Assembly (NCBI RefSeq): GCF_036860675.1
Contig: NZ_JAYKGK010000007.1
Coordinates: forward strand, 62,001-126,000
DNA length: 64,000 nucleotides
Reading direction: 5' to 3'
Source of the DNA: Rosettibacter primus
GTDB lineage: Bacteria > Bacteroidota > Ignavibacteria > Ignavibacteriales > Melioribacteraceae
The notes below the pieces were generated by a model. That model ran no database searches and had not been told where the DNA came from. It worked only from the letters and a program-made list of their open reading frames with translations. Shown here piece after piece: positions 1 to 7,816 of this stretch. The position numbers and the translations under genes are program-made. Position 1 is the stretch's first letter, and each line of letters begins with the position of its first letter.

Positions 1-279
1 TTGCCAAATAAAAGAGCATTGGAAGAGATAGAACAATTAGAAAATTTTGACAGAGGTTTGTATGCAGGTATTTTAGGCTGGTTTAATGTAGAAGGAAATG
101 GAGAGTTTGTAATAGGAATTAGGTCTGCTCTTTATAAAAATTCTTTTCTATATGCCTTTGCTGGTTGTGGTATAGTTGAAGGTTCGGAAATAAAAAGTGA
201 ATTTGAAGAAACAGAGCTTAAATTAAAACCAATGCTTTCACTTTTTCGAGAGAGATTAACAAATGAAAATATCAGTTAA
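1..279 (+). CDS. menF: Isochorismate synthase MenF, C-terminal part (cut by window start)
   Basis: Last ~92 residues of a chorismate-binding enzyme, which converts chorismate to isochorismate, the first committed step of menaquinone synthesis. The visible segment has the family's conserved end: a RGLYAGILGW stretch (the RG.YAG..G block), a VIGIRSALY strand, the AGCGIVEGSEIKSEFEETELK active-site block spread over residues ~54-74, and a terminal KPML helix. Full-length MenF proteins are ~400-450 residues, so the true start lies upstream of base 1; the TTG at base 1 is only the window edge. The end overlaps menD by 17 bases, which points to translational coupling. Anthranilate or salicylate synthases share this fold, but the following menD makes MenF the natural reading. 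Confidence 0.9.
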   Translation: MPNKRALEEIEQLENFDRGLYAGILGWFNVEGNGEFVIGIRSALYKNSFLYAFAGCGIVEGSEIKSEFEETELKLKPMLSLFRERLTNENIS

Positions 280-2047
280 TAGAAATACAGTCTGGTGTGA
301 TTTATTTGTTAATAGACTTGTAGAATATGGAGTGAAATATGTGTGTATTTCACCTGGTTCGAGAAGCACACCATTAACTTTAGCATTTAGTCAAAATGAA
401 AATATAAAAGTATTTCAAATTGTTGATGAGCGTTCGTCTGCTTTTTATGCACTTGGAATGGCAAATAAATCAAAAACACCGGTTGCTGTGTTAACAACAT
501 CCGGAACTGCAGTAGCAGAACTTTATCCTGCAATTATTGAAGCATATTATCAAAGGGTGCCTCTGATTATTTGCACAGCAGATAGACCGCCTTACCTTAG
601 AAATACAGGTGCCAATCAAACTATTAATCAAGATAACATTTTTGCAAATCACATTAGATATTTTGCAGATGTTGGTTTGCCAGAAGTTAATTTAGCAAAA
701 TTAAAAAGTTTGATTAAAAATACAGATGAAGCATTAAAAATTGCTTTGATAGAAAATCCTGGTCCAGTTCATTTGAATTTTCCTTTTGAAAAACCATTTG
801 AACCCGATAGTTACACAGAAAAGGTAGATATTGAATTCCTGAATAAAATTTATAACTCCATCGATTCTGTTGACTTTAAGGAAAAAAAGAAAAAGTATTT
901 AATAAATGATTCAATAAAAAAACTATTTAATCATGAAAAAGGATTAATCATTGTTGGATACAATGGCTATGATGAAGAATTTGCAAAGTTATGCGTAGCT
1001 TTATCAGAAAAATTAAAGTATCCAATTTTTGCTGATATATCTTCTGGATTAAGACATGGAAATCATTCAAAGAAAAATATAATTGAGAATTTTACATCGA
1101 TTGTAAAATCAAAACATTATTTGAAAAAATATGACCCTGAAATCATTTTGCAGTTTGGTGGTTCTCCAACTTCAAATGTAATATTGAATTATTATAAAAA
1201 TTCTAAAGCAGAGAAAATTTTGATAAATGAATTTGGTGATAGAAATGACCCATCATTAACTGCAAAAACAATTTTGAAAATTAATCCGGCCGAATTTTGC
1301 AGGCTTGTCTTAGAAGAAATTAAGACTTTACAATTTAATAGAAACAACAAATGGCTAAAAAATATAATTCGATTAAATCAAATTGCAGAAGAAATCAAAC
1401 GAAATAAACTAAAAGAAGAAAAGATTAATTTTGAAGGGAAAATTATTTATGAAGTTTTCGATCTGTTGCCCTCAAGGTGTAATGTGATGCTTTCAAATAG
1501 TCTTCCAATACGTGATGCAGATTTTTTTGTTTCATCAAATCAAAAACGAATTAATGTTTTTTGCAATCGAGGCGCAAGTGGAATTGATGGAATAAATTCA
1601 ACTGCGCTTGGAATAGCAGCTGTATCTAAACAACCAACTATTTTAATAACAGGCGATTTAGCATTCTATCATGACATGAATGGTCTTCACAATGCTATTA
1701 AATTCAAAATACCATTAACAGTAATTTTAATCAACAATAATGGCGGTGGAATATTTGAGTCACTACCAATATCGCGGTATGGCAAAACTTATATTCAAAA
1801 TTTTGTTACACCGCTGAATATTGATTTTTCAAAATTTGTTAAAGCTTATGGCGGTGAATATTTTTTAATAAAAAACTTTTCTGAATTAAAAAAGAAACTA
1901 TTGTCGTCAATAAATAGTAAAAAATTCGCAGTTCTTGAGATAAAAACAGATTCTAAGAAGTCGAAATTAATTCGTGAAAAAATTTGGGAGTCTATAACTT
2001 CCTCAATTAATTTGAAATTAGATGAAGATAATAGTAAATCAAATTGA
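263..2047 (+). CDS. menD: SEPHCHC synthase MenD
   Basis: Thiamine-diphosphate enzyme that joins isochorismate and 2-oxoglutarate to give SEPHCHC, the second menaquinone step; cytoplasmic. The 594-residue length is usual for MenD. PGSRSTPL at residues 31-38 and the activating glutamate in VDERSSAF (about E56) mark the N-terminal ThDP domain. The C-terminal ThDP/metal motif starts at GDLAFYHDMNGL (about residue 464) and ends at NNNGGGIF (about 491), a MenD-specific form of the GDG...NN motif. The ATG at 263 lies inside the end of menF; it precedes the conserved N-terminus directly, so no other start is needed. The 3' end overlaps menH by 26 bases. Confidence 0.97.
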   Translation: MKISVNRNTVWCDLFVNRLVEYGVKYVCISPGSRSTPLTLAFSQNENIKVFQIVDERSSAFYALGMANKSKTPVAVLTTSGTAVAELYPAIIEAYYQRVPLIICTADRPPYLRNTGANQTINQDNIFANHIRYFADVGLPEVNLAKLKSLIKNTDEALKIALIENPGPVHLNFPFEKPFEPDSYTEKVDIEFLNKIYNSIDSVDFKEKKKKYLINDSIKKLFNHEKGLIIVGYNGYDEEFAKLCVALSEKLKYPIFADISSGLRHGNHSKKNIIENFTSIVKSKHYLKKYDPEIILQFGGSPTSNVILNYYKNSKAEKILINEFGDRNDPSLTAKTILKINPAEFCRLVLEEIKTLQFNRNNKWLKNIIRLNQIAEEIKRNKLKEEKINFEGKIIYEVFDLLPSRCNVMLSNSLPIRDADFFVSSNQKRINVFCNRGASGIDGINSTALGIAAVSKQPTILITGDLAFYHDMNGLHNAIKFKIPLTVILINNNGGGIFESLPISRYGKTYIQNFVTPLNIDFSKFVKAYGGEYFLIKNFSELKKKLLSSINSKKFAVLEIKTDSKKSKLIREKIWESITSSINLKLDEDNSKSN

Positions 2048-2861
2048 ATTTAATATTCTAATTGATGAAAGCAAAAGAAGCGGAGAAAAAATTCCAATTG
2101 TATTTTTACATGGATTTACAGGCAGCGCAGAAGATTGGCATTTTATATTTGATAAACTTCCCGACAAATATTTTCCTATCGCAATAGATTTAATTGGACA
2201 TGGATTAACTGAATCTCCCGATGATTCATGCTATTACACTTGTACTGCAATAATCAATCAACTCAGCAGTATATTTGATTATTTGAAAATTGATAAACTT
2301 ATTATCTGTGGTTATTCAATGGGTGGGAGAGCTGCACTTTCTTATTGTTTGCATTTTCCTGAAAAATTAATTGCTGCTATATTTGAAAGTACAACAGCTG
2401 GGATTGAAGATTTTGAATTAAAAAAGGAGCGGGTTATTTCTGATTTTATAATGGCAGAAAAAATTCGAAAAGATGGCATAGAAAATTTTATTGAATACTG
2501 GATGAATCTCCCGCTCTTTGAATCTCAAAAAAAAATTTCAAGTTATGATTTAATTAAGAACAAAAAATATCAAAACAGCGTTATAGGATTGTCGAATTCA
2601 TTGCTTGGTTTTAGTACAGGTTTAATGCCAAACTACTGGAATAAATTAAACTTGCTTAAATTTCCTGTGCTCTTGATTACTGGTGGTCTGGATGAAAAAT
2701 ATACAGCAATTGCAGAAAAGATGAAGATTAGATTTCAGAATTCAGAACATAAAATAGCAGAAAATTGTGGTCATAATGTTCACTTAGAAAAACCCGATGT
2801 TTTTATTAATTTTGTTTTGAATTTCTTAAATAATCTTGAAAGGAAATATTATGAGTTATAA
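2022..2861 (+). CDS. menH: SHCHC synthase MenH (alpha/beta hydrolase)
   Basis: Alpha/beta-hydrolase-fold lyase that removes pyruvate from SEPHCHC to form SHCHC in menaquinone synthesis. The 279 residues carry the oxyanion region LHGFTGSAEDW (~29-39), the nucleophile elbow GYSMGG with Ser99, an acid in GGLDEKY (Asp224) and the histidine in CGHNVHLEKP (His251), which together form a full Ser-Asp-His triad. By sequence alone it could be another small hydrolase, but its position between menD and menB in an overlapping operon makes MenH very likely. Its last 11 bases overlap the preferred menB start. Confidence 0.92.
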   Translation: MKIIVNQIEFNILIDESKRSGEKIPIVFLHGFTGSAEDWHFIFDKLPDKYFPIAIDLIGHGLTESPDDSCYYTCTAIINQLSSIFDYLKIDKLIICGYSMGGRAALSYCLHFPEKLIAAIFESTTAGIEDFELKKERVISDFIMAEKIRKDGIENFIEYWMNLPLFESQKKISSYDLIKNKKYQNSVIGLSNSLLGFSTGLMPNYWNKLNLLKFPVLLITGGLDEKYTAIAEKMKIRFQNSEHKIAENCGHNVHLEKPDVFINFVLNFLNNLERKYYEL

Positions 2862-3684
2862 TTGGATAAAAGCAAAAGATTATCAGGACATTATTTATGA
2901 GAAGATGGATGGAATTGCAAAGATAACTATTAATCGACCAGAAAAGAGAAATGCATTCCGTCCAGAAACCGTATCCGAATTATACGATGCATTTAATGAT
3001 GCACGAGAGGATACAAATATTGGTGTAATTTTATTAACAGGAAAAGGTCCAGCAAAAGATGGCAAATATGCATTTTGTTCCGGAGGTGACCAATCTGTTC
3101 GTGGTGATAAAGGTTATGTTGGAAAAGATGGGGTTCCAAGATTAAATATTCTTGATGTACAAAAACAAATAAGAAGTATTCCAAAACCAGTAATTGCTCT
3201 TGTTGCTGGATATGCAATAGGTGGCGGACATGTTTTGCATGTTGTTTGTGATTTAACAATAGCAGCAGATAATGCTATATTTGGTCAGACCGGACCTAAA
3301 GTAGGAAGTTTTGATGGCGGATTTGGTGCAAGTTATCTTGCAAGAATTGTAGGACAAAAGAAAGCACGCGAAATCTGGTATCTCTGTCGTCAATATAATG
3401 CACAGGAAGCACTTGAGATGGGTCTTGTCAATAAAGTAGTTCCTGTAGAACAGCTCGAGGAAGAAGGAATTAAATGGGCAAAGGAAATTCTTGAAAAAAG
3501 TCCTCTTGCAATTCGACTATTAAAATCAGCTTTCAATGCAGAACTTGATGGTCAGGCAGGAATTCAAGAACTCGCTGGAAATGCTACATTGCTTTATTAC
3601 ATGACAGAGGAAGCTCAAGAAGGAAAAAATGCATATATTGAAAAAAGGAAACCAGACTTTTCTAAATTTCCAAGAGTGCCATAA
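2851..3684 (+). CDS. menB: 1,4-dihydroxy-2-naphthoyl-CoA synthase MenB
   Basis: Crotonase-family enzyme that closes the naphthalene ring, turning o-succinylbenzoyl-CoA into 1,4-dihydroxy-2-naphthoyl-CoA. Visible MenB marks are CSGGDQSVRG, the oxyanion stretch GYAIGGGHVLH, and FGQTGPKVGSFDGGFG. The glycine in QTG is what type I, bicarbonate-dependent MenB enzymes carry where type II enzymes have aspartate, so this one is predicted to need bicarbonate. A TTG at 2836 could add five residues, but the ATG at 2851 sits a short distance after a GAAAGGAAA purine run and matches the family's MSYNWIKAKDY-like beginning, so I chose it. The product is 277 residues, near the E. coli length. Confidence 0.96.
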   Translation: MSYNWIKAKDYQDIIYEKMDGIAKITINRPEKRNAFRPETVSELYDAFNDAREDTNIGVILLTGKGPAKDGKYAFCSGGDQSVRGDKGYVGKDGVPRLNILDVQKQIRSIPKPVIALVAGYAIGGGHVLHVVCDLTIAADNAIFGQTGPKVGSFDGGFGASYLARIVGQKKAREIWYLCRQYNAQEALEMGLVNKVVPVEQLEEEGIKWAKEILEKSPLAIRLLKSAFNAELDGQAGIQELAGNATLLYYMTEEAQEGKNAYIEKRKPDFSKFPRVP

Positions 3685-3689
3685 TTTTT

Positions 3690-4589
3690 ATGAATTCTGT
3701 TTCAATTACATCAACAAAAAAATTTTACATATGGATTTTAGCTGCACGACCTAAAACATTACCCGCAGCAGTTGTACCTGTTGTAGTTGGTTCATCAATT
3801 GCAATTTATTATAACAAATTTGATTTAATTGCATCATTAATAGCATTGCTTTGTTCTTTATTGTTTCAGATAGGAGCTAATTTTGTTAACGACCTTTTTG
3901 ATTATCTTCATGGAACTGATAAAAAGGAAAGAACAGGACCTCAAAGAGCTGTAGCATCAGGATTAATTTCTGTTCGTGAAATGAAATTTGGAATAATAAT
4001 AGTCTTTGGTTTAAGTTTTTTGCTTGGTTTATATCTTGTTTATCTTGGCGGCTGGTTAATTTTTCTAATTGGTGTTCTTTCTATAATTACTGCAGTTGTT
4101 TACACAGCGGGTCCTTTTCCGCTTGCATATCATGCGCTTGGAGATATAGCAGTCTTTCTGTTCTTTGGCTTTGTTGGAACAATTGGAACTTACTATGTTC
4201 AGGCAAAAGAAGTAACACCGCTGATATTCTGGGCTTCTGTTCCAGTTGGAGCTTTGATTACAAATATTCTTGTTGTAAATAATTATCGCGATAGAGAAGA
4301 GGATAAACTAAGTGGTAAAAATACGCTTGCAGTCATTTTTGGAGAAAAATTTTCCCGTCTTCAATATGTCTGCTTTATGATATTATCATATTTAATTTTA
4401 TTTATTGTTTACTTTACATTCAAAAAAAGCTTATTTGTTTTTCTTCCAATTCTTTCTTTGCCAATTGCAATTAAATTGATAAAAATGATTTATACTCTTA
4501 AGGGAAAAGAATTAAATAAAACTCTCGAACTTACTGCAAAGCTTTCGGCAATTTATGGATTGCTGTTTGCAGCTGGTATTCTTTTATGA
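3690..4589 (+). CDS. menA: 1,4-dihydroxy-2-naphthoate polyprenyltransferase MenA
   Basis: UbiA-superfamily integral membrane prenyltransferase that attaches the polyprenyl tail to dihydroxynaphthoate. It opens with the MenA-like AARPKTLPAAVVPV stretch, has the first Asp-rich motif in NFVNDLFDYLHGTDKKER and the second in NNYRDREED, and shows about eight to nine hydrophobic segments over 299 residues. The gene starts 5 bases after menB and its stop is in an ATGA overlap with menC. The methyltransferase that finishes menaquinone (MenG/UbiE) is not in the window. Confidence 0.95.
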   Translation: MNSVSITSTKKFYIWILAARPKTLPAAVVPVVVGSSIAIYYNKFDLIASLIALLCSLLFQIGANFVNDLFDYLHGTDKKERTGPQRAVASGLISVREMKFGIIIVFGLSFLLGLYLVYLGGWLIFLIGVLSIITAVVYTAGPFPLAYHALGDIAVFLFFGFVGTIGTYYVQAKEVTPLIFWASVPVGALITNILVVNNYRDREEDKLSGKNTLAVIFGEKFSRLQYVCFMILSYLILFIVYFTFKKSLFVFLPILSLPIAIKLIKMIYTLKGKELNKTLELTAKLSAIYGLLFAAGILL

Positions 4590-5647
4590 TATTAAAAGTA
4601 ATTAAATATTTTCTTTTCTCACTCCCATTAAAAACTGAATTTAAAAATTCATATAGTGCGTTTGATAAACGAGAAGGAATCATCATAAAAGCTATTGATG
4701 AAGAAAGCAATGTTACATACGGTGAAGCATCACCGCTTTTAGGTTTTAGTAGTGAATCCTTAAAGGAACTTGAAGAAGAAATAAAATTAATTTCACAGAA
4801 TGAAATTTTTTTAGATGATGATATTGAAAATGCAAGAGTTCAAATAAAAAATTTGTCAAACTTGAATTCATTGAGATTTGCTTTTGAACAGATATTGCTG
4901 AATTTGTTATTTATCAGAAAATATGAACAAAAAAAATTTTTTTCGAATAGATGTCTAAAAAAAGAAATTTACATAAATACTGTTCTGGATATTTCGGAGC
5001 CTGAATTTGTTATCGGTGAAATTCAAAAAAAATATAATCAAGGATATAGAACTTTTAAGATAAAGATAGGAAGAGAAAATTTTGCAGATGATTTTTCTTT
5101 ATTGGAATTGGTTTATAAAAAGTTTTTAAATAAAATAATTGTTCGTCTTGATGCTAATGGAAAATGGAGTTATGAAAAAGCAAAAAGTTATCTTAAAGAG
5201 TTAGAAAAATTCAAAATAGAATTTATTGAAGAACCCTGCGCTGAATTGATGTGCAATTTAGAATTGGCTAAAGAATCTAAAGTTGAAATAGCTCTTGATG
5301 AATGTGTGAAAAATATTAATGATGCAAAAAATATTATTGATGAAAGCCAGATTAATTTTATAGTTGTGAAACCAATGATTTATGGGAGTGTATTTGATTC
5401 AATAGAATTAATTAATTATGCAGAGACAAAGAATAAGTGTATAATTGTTTCATCAGCTTTTGAAAGTTCGATTGGTAAAAGCGCATTGGTGTTTATTACT
5501 TCCTGTGCTTCTCATTCATATGCTCATGGATTGGATACTTCAGATTTTTTTGAATATAATATTTGTTTTGATCAATATGCCATTAAAAATGGCAATATAA
5601 ATTTCGAAATAAAAGATTTTCCTCCCAGTTATGATTTACAGATATGA
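4586..5647 (+). CDS. menC: o-Succinylbenzoate synthase MenC
   Basis: Enolase-superfamily dehydratase converting SHCHC to o-succinylbenzoate. The catalytic layout is visible in order: Lys-x-Lys in TFKIKIGRE, the three metal ligands in VRLDANGKW (Asp), EFIEEP (Glu) and ALDECV (Asp), and the opposing lysine in FIVVKPM. At 353 residues it is a normal length for MenC. The start ATG overlaps the menA stop (ATGA) and its own stop overlaps menE in the same way. Related dipeptide epimerases share the fold, but the operon position settles the function. Confidence 0.94.
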   Translation: MILKVIKYFLFSLPLKTEFKNSYSAFDKREGIIIKAIDEESNVTYGEASPLLGFSSESLKELEEEIKLISQNEIFLDDDIENARVQIKNLSNLNSLRFAFEQILLNLLFIRKYEQKKFFSNRCLKKEIYINTVLDISEPEFVIGEIQKKYNQGYRTFKIKIGRENFADDFSLLELVYKKFLNKIIVRLDANGKWSYEKAKSYLKELEKFKIEFIEEPCAELMCNLELAKESKVEIALDECVKNINDAKNIIDESQINFIVVKPMIYGSVFDSIELINYAETKNKCIIVSSAFESSIGKSALVFITSCASHSYAHGLDTSDFFEYNICFDQYAIKNGNINFEIKDFPPSYDLQI

Positions 5648-7104
5648 TTGCAATTACAAACAAAGAACACTGGCTTATTGAACAGAGCAAGTCAGCATCG
5701 GAATTATTAGCAATAATTACCGCATCTGAAAGAATTAACTACATACAATATTTCGAAAAATCATTTCAATTTTTCTGTCGATTATATGATATAGGAGTTA
5801 GGAAAAATGATAGGGTTGGAATTCTTTTTAATAATTCAAAAGAGTTTTTGTTTATGGTAAATGCAATCTGGTTTTGCGGAGCTGTAGCTGTTCCTTTGAA
5901 TATTAGGTTAACTGAAAACGAATTATTACACCAGATAGAAAAAATTGGAATATCATTTCTTGTAATTGATGATAAACTTTACAATTTCAAAAAAGAAATA
6001 CCTGGCAAGATAGTTTTGTTATCAAGATTAAATCAATTAAAGTATACTTCTGAAAATTATTTTATTCATGATTTTGATATTAATCGTGATGCACTTATAA
6101 TGTTTACATCTGGCAGCACAGGGAAATCAAAAGCAGTGGTTCATACTTTTGAAAGCATTTATGAAAGCACCTCAGTTCTGGATGAATTTATAAATTTAAC
6201 AGGTGATGATATCTGGCTTGCATCGCTTCCTTTTTATCATATTGGCGGTTTTATGATTTTTTGCCGCTCATTAATTTCGAAAAGTAAAATTGCAATTCCT
6301 AATTCATTAAACTATGATGACATTAGAACAGCAATTCAAAAGTTTGAACCAACACATATTTCATTTGTCTCGACCACACTTTATAGATTAATCGAAGAAA
6401 AATTTAAACCAAAGAAAAATATAAAATATGTATTTCTTGGCGGCGGACCTTTAGATACTTCTTTATGTGATAACGCAATTAAAGAAGGGTGGAATATTGT
6501 AAAAGTTTATGGTTCAACAGAAACATGTTCAATGGTTACTGCATTAATAAGCAAAGATTATATCTTAAAACCTAAATCAACAGGAAAGCCACTTAAAAAT
6601 GTTGATATAAAAATAATAGGGAGTAAAGGTGAATTTCTTAATACACATGAAAAGGGAGAAATTGCAATCAAAAGTAAAACATTGTTCAGAGAATATCTCT
6701 CTTCAGAAAATAGGGGAAGAAATGTTGATGAGTATTTTTTAACTGGCGATTACGGTTGGCTCGATGAAGATGGTTATCTTTATATTGACTCTCGAAGAGA
6801 AGATATTATTATTACAGGCGGCGAAAATGTAAGCATAAAAGAAGTAGAAAATGCAATTAAACAGTTAAACGAAGTCGAAGATGTTTATGTATTTCCTGAA
6901 AAAGATAAAGAATGGGGACAATTAATTTCTGCAGCTATAGTTTTGAACAATGAAAAAACTCTGTCAGAAATTAAAAGAGAATTGATTTCTTATATTGCAT
7001 CATACAAAATTCCCAAGCGATTTTATTTTGTAGAAAAGATTCCGAGAACAGAATTAGGAAAGATTGATAAAGAAAAACTTATAAAGTTGATTAAAGAGCA
7101 ATAG
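5644..7104 (+). CDS. menE: o-Succinylbenzoate-CoA ligase MenE
   Basis: Adenylate-forming ligase that activates o-succinylbenzoate with CoA, supplying the MenB substrate. The ATP-binding loop is MFTSGSTGKSKAVVHT, the adenine-binding region includes VYGSTETCSM, the hinge region is LTGDYGWLDEDGYLYI followed by SRREDIIITGGENV, and the catalytic lysine is in PRTELGKIDKEK near the C-terminus. The length of 486 residues is typical. It is the last gene of the men operon; a 21-base gap then separates it from a convergent response-regulator gene. I see no clear hairpin terminator there. Confidence 0.94.
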   Translation: MIAITNKEHWLIEQSKSASELLAIITASERINYIQYFEKSFQFFCRLYDIGVRKNDRVGILFNNSKEFLFMVNAIWFCGAVAVPLNIRLTENELLHQIEKIGISFLVIDDKLYNFKKEIPGKIVLLSRLNQLKYTSENYFIHDFDINRDALIMFTSGSTGKSKAVVHTFESIYESTSVLDEFINLTGDDIWLASLPFYHIGGFMIFCRSLISKSKIAIPNSLNYDDIRTAIQKFEPTHISFVSTTLYRLIEEKFKPKKNIKYVFLGGGPLDTSLCDNAIKEGWNIVKVYGSTETCSMVTALISKDYILKPKSTGKPLKNVDIKIIGSKGEFLNTHEKGEIAIKSKTLFREYLSSENRGRNVDEYFLTGDYGWLDEDGYLYIDSRREDIIITGGENVSIKEVENAIKQLNEVEDVYVFPEKDKEWGQLISAAIVLNNEKTLSEIKRELISYIASYKIPKRFYFVEKIPRTELGKIDKEKLIKLIKEQ

Positions 7105-7125
7105 ACTTGGTTGATTTAACAATTT

Positions 7126-7812
7126 TTAATTGCTGCCTGTCTCTTTGTCCTTTTCTGCTTCAAGGTCAATAAGATGCAGGTCATTTACATAAGGTGTTAA
7201 AACAGGCTTTTTGATTGAACCAAGTTTTTCAAGAACTTTTACAATATCACTTGCTGCTTTTTCTATAAACTCTATTCTTTTTAAAACTGCCTCCTTCGAA
7301 AAACTTTCTTTTGAAAGTTCTCTTTTGATTGCAGCTGTTGAAAGATTAATTAAAGTAAGCGGTTGTTTAATTTCATGATTGGCTGTTGTTACAGTAGCTG
7401 CAAATGTTTTTATTTTCTCGATTTCTATTAAGAATTTATTTGTTTCACTAAAACGCAGAGCAGATTTTATCCTTGCAATTAATTCAGTTTTGTTGAAAGG
7501 TTTTTTGATGTAATCAAATGCTCCTGCCTGTAAACCTTCTTTTAAGTTTTCTGCTTCTGTAAGTGCTGTTAGGAGAATTATTGGGATTTGTTTTGTATCT
7601 TCTCGCGAAGTAAGGATTCTGCAAACATCGTAACCTGATATCCCCGGCATCATAATGTCAAGAAGAATTAAATCAGGTTTTTCTTCGATAGCTTTTTGAA
7701 TTCCCATGTGACCGTCATAAGCTTTGATTACTTCAAAACCTTCCTGTTCAAGTCTATCCTGAATTAAAAATACATTATCTGGATAATCGTCAATAACTAA
7801 AATTTTCTTCAT
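7126..7812 (-). CDS. Response regulator: receiver plus lone DHp-like histidine helix
   Basis: Residues 1-122 are a canonical CheY-like receiver: acidic pair Asp8/Asp9, phospho-acceptor Asp52 in LLDIMMPG, Thr82 and Lys104 in the KKP motif. Residues ~130-200 are not a DNA-binding output. They form a helical segment with an H-box-like TTANHEIKQPLTLINLS (His146) resembling the dimerisation/phosphotransfer domain of a histidine kinase, but no ATPase domain follows before the stop at residue 228. It may accept phosphate from the hybrid kinase encoded just upstream, only 4 bases away, and relay it or act by dimerisation. The output is unknown. The gene ends the leftward transcription unit and converges on menE. 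Confidence 0.8.
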   Translation of the reverse strand: MKKILVIDDYPDNVFLIQDRLEQEGFEVIKAYDGHMGIQKAIEEKPDLILLDIMMPGISGYDVCRILTSREDTKQIPIILLTALTEAENLKEGLQAGAFDYIKKPFNKTELIARIKSALRFSETNKFLIEIEKIKTFAATVTTANHEIKQPLTLINLSTAAIKRELSKESFSKEAVLKRIEFIEKAASDIVKVLEKLGSIKKPVLTPYVNDLHLIDLEAEKDKETGSN

Positions 7813-7816
7813 ATTG

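Noticed and set aside
2993..3259. Open frame on the minus strand inside menB
   Set aside because: Low-complexity His/Leu-rich translation opposite a clearly conserved gene; no ribosome-binding site and no family resemblance.
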